Below, piece by piece: positions 62,729 to 64,000 of a DNA stretch of 64,000 bases; position 1 is the stretch's first letter, and each line of letters opens with the position of its first letter. This DNA is from an uncultured Celeribacter sp. (GTDB lineage: Bacteria; Pseudomonadota; Alphaproteobacteria; Rhodobacterales; Rhodobacteraceae). The stretch covers positions 2,654,501-2,718,500 of the forward strand of contig NZ_OY780935.1 of the NCBI RefSeq assembly GCF_963675965.1, given 5' to 3'. Under the pieces are notes generated by a model. That model saw only the letters and a list, made by a program, of their open reading frames with translations. It was not told the origin of the DNA and made no database searches. A program made the position numbers and the translations under genes.

Positions 62729-64000
62729 TCATTCAGGCGGGCGCAACCCGGCGGCCCGCATCCGGCGCAGAATGGTCGAACGGTTGACCCCGAACCGTCG
62801 CGCCGCGCGGGCCATGTTCCAGTCACAGGCGACCAGAACCTGCTCCAGCGACTCCCATGGGTTTGTCGATACGGGCGATCCGTCGGCAGGTTCAGCCACG
62901 ACCGGATGGGGCAGATCGGGCAGATCGATCACCGTGCCGATGCAGAGCGCGGCGGCGGTGTCGAGCACCTGTTCAAGTTCACGGATGTTGCCAGGCCAGG
63001 TGCGCCCCATCAATTCTGCCCGCGCCGAGGGTGACAGGCGGATCGTTTCGGCGGTGTGGCGCCGCAGATGGCGCGACATCAGCCAGTCGAGATCGCGCCG
63101 CATCCGGAGCGGTGGCACGCTGAGATTGCAGCCAGCCAATCGGTGGAACAGCGTGCGGGGCAGGGTGATGCGGGCTGGATCGAGACAGCTTGTCGAAAGC
63201 GTGCGCAGATCGGGCCTGCGATCGAGCAATCCGCTCAAGGTGATGGCGGTCTCATCGCTTAACTCATCGATCCGGCGCAGGAGAAGCGTCGTCTGGCTCA
63301 TCGAGTCGAGACAGAGATCGGTGATGTCCTCGGGGCGCAGTGTCGCGCATTCGAGGCTGATGAAACCTTGCGCCTTGCTCATCATATGGATCGCGCGGGC
63401 GAGTTTGGTTTTTCCGGTGCCAGTCTCGCCGGTGATCAAAAGCGGTACGGTGGAGGGGGCCAGCCGTTCGGCCTGCCCCAAAAGACGCGCCATGTTCGGG
63501 TCGCCGCCGGTCAGCCCGGCCAGCGCACCACCGAGTGTTCCGTCCAGTGCCCCGGTCTGTCGTGCCCCGTGGCGGGTTTGATGCAGCGCCTTGGGCGCGA
63601 TGGCATGGCCGAACAGCGCTCCGCCGTCACGCATCTCGATCACCCGCTCTTCCGTGGGACGGTCGCGCATCAGATCCGGTAGATCATCGACGCTCACGCT
63701 CAGAACCTCGTCGATCCGACGCCCGAGAATCTGCCCCGTTTCGGGGAACAGCCGGCGCGCCGCGCGGGTATAGCCCAGCACCCGTCCCGAGCCATCCAGC
63801 CGCACGGCGGCCTCGGGGTCGACGTCTAGGAATTCCGGGCTGGACGACAGGCGCAACACCCAGTCGCGCGGGCTTTCGGCCATCAGATTGGCCATTTCGA
63901 CGCGGCGCGCGGCGGAGGTGACGAGGCTCATCGCCAGATTCTGGCTGCTTTTCGGAATGGGGGAGCGCAGAAGTGAGATGTCGAGCACGGCGGCCAATTG
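62729..64000 (-). CDS. AcoR-like regulator with degenerate AAA+ domain, 5' end cut by window
   Basis: C-terminal 423 residues of an AcoR/NtrC-type regulator; the frame stays open to the window edge, and the first visible residues (AVLDISLL...) are the end of a GAF domain. A PAS-like part follows. The AAA+ domain keeps Walker A GETGTGKTK (190-198) and WPGNIREL (334-341), but the Walker B acids are gone (TTLLLRRID, 236-244) and the GAFTGA loop that touches sigma-54 is missing. A Fis-type HTH closes the protein (about 388-417). It therefore probably acts without sigma-54. It lies upstream of the monooxygenase-adh operon, same strand. Confidence 0.85.
   Translation of the reverse strand, partial: QLAAVLDISLLRSPIPKSSQNLAMSLVTSAARRVEMANLMAESPRDWVLRLSSSPEFLDVDPEAAVRLDGSGRVLGYTRAARRLFPETGQILGRRIDEVLSVSVDDLPDLMRDRPTEERVIEMRDGGALFGHAIAPKALHQTRHGARQTGALDGTLGGALAGLTGGDPNMARLLGQAERLAPSTVPLLITGETGTGKTKLARAIHMMSKAQGFISLECATLRPEDITDLCLDSMSQTTLLLRRIDELSDETAITLSGLLDRRPDLRTLSTSCLDPARITLPRTLFHRLAGCNLSVPPLRMRRDLDWLMSRHLRRHTAETIRLSPSARAELMGRTWPGNIRELEQVLDTAAALCIGTVIDLPDLPHPVVAEPADGSPVSTNPWESLEQVLVACDWNMARAARRFGVNRSTILRRMRAAGLRPPE

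Overview
The window reads as chromosomal DNA of an alphaproteobacterium, most likely a marine Rhodobacterales (Roseobacter-group) bacterium. This rests on the GC-rich coding bias, the mreB-mreC-mreD-PBP2-rodA-ghrA order, a tandem glycine riboswitch before gcvTHP, a TRAP transporter, several ABC importers and TamA/TamB. All assignments come from reading the sequence; no database search was possible. Both ends cut genes: a sugar-type ABC ATPase on the left and an AcoR-like regulator on the right.

Layout. 1-5235 (+): an accessory operon with an RbsA/RbsC-type importer followed by a TrpB-like, a TrpA-like and a ProC-like protein. The TrpB-like protein has lost the PLP lysine and other cofactor contacts, while the TrpA-like protein keeps its catalytic acids; this is the best candidate for an undescribed system. 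5282-10371 (-): tamA-tamB. 10553-11369: a PhnA-type protein and a cold-shock protein sharing a bidirectional terminator. 11661-16538: ettA flanked by an AT-rich SIR2-like gene and a KAP-type NTPase gene, beside a scar in which a plsC fragment is fused to a GNAT fragment; this looks like a small defence-type or variable spot. 16585-24326: an M24 peptidase and a peptide-type ABC importer split into divergent arms under an XRE-cupin regulator, with a GAF protein at the end. 24497-31927: a phosphoesterase, tRNA-Gln, two capsule-export genes, nhaA, a UDG-family gene, sseB-like and ghrA-like genes.

31937-39521 (-): the rod-shape operon, then leuA with a Leu-rich leader peptide. 39613-48238: an 18-repeat MORN protein, nadE, an Hsp70-like protein, a PfkB kinase, a Tat-exported metallo-beta-lactamase-fold protein, a zincin and gltX. 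48371-53009: glycine riboswitch and gcvT-gcvH-gcvP. 53012-53863: a 59-residue protein, trxC and tRNA-Ala. 54051-59600: a nitrilase-TRAP-flavin reductase operon divergent from a TrmB-like regulator, with clear inverted repeats between them. 59673-64000: a Zn alcohol dehydrogenase, a SnoaL-FMO fusion monooxygenase and an AcoR-like regulator with a degenerate AAA+ domain, with a 10-bp-arm inverted repeat upstream of the monooxygenase.

The housekeeping parts cover envelope assembly, shape, leucine synthesis, one-carbon metabolism and translation. The accessory parts are transporter-plus-enzyme cassettes, each with its own regulator or operator, as expected of a bacterium that scavenges many dissolved organic compounds.
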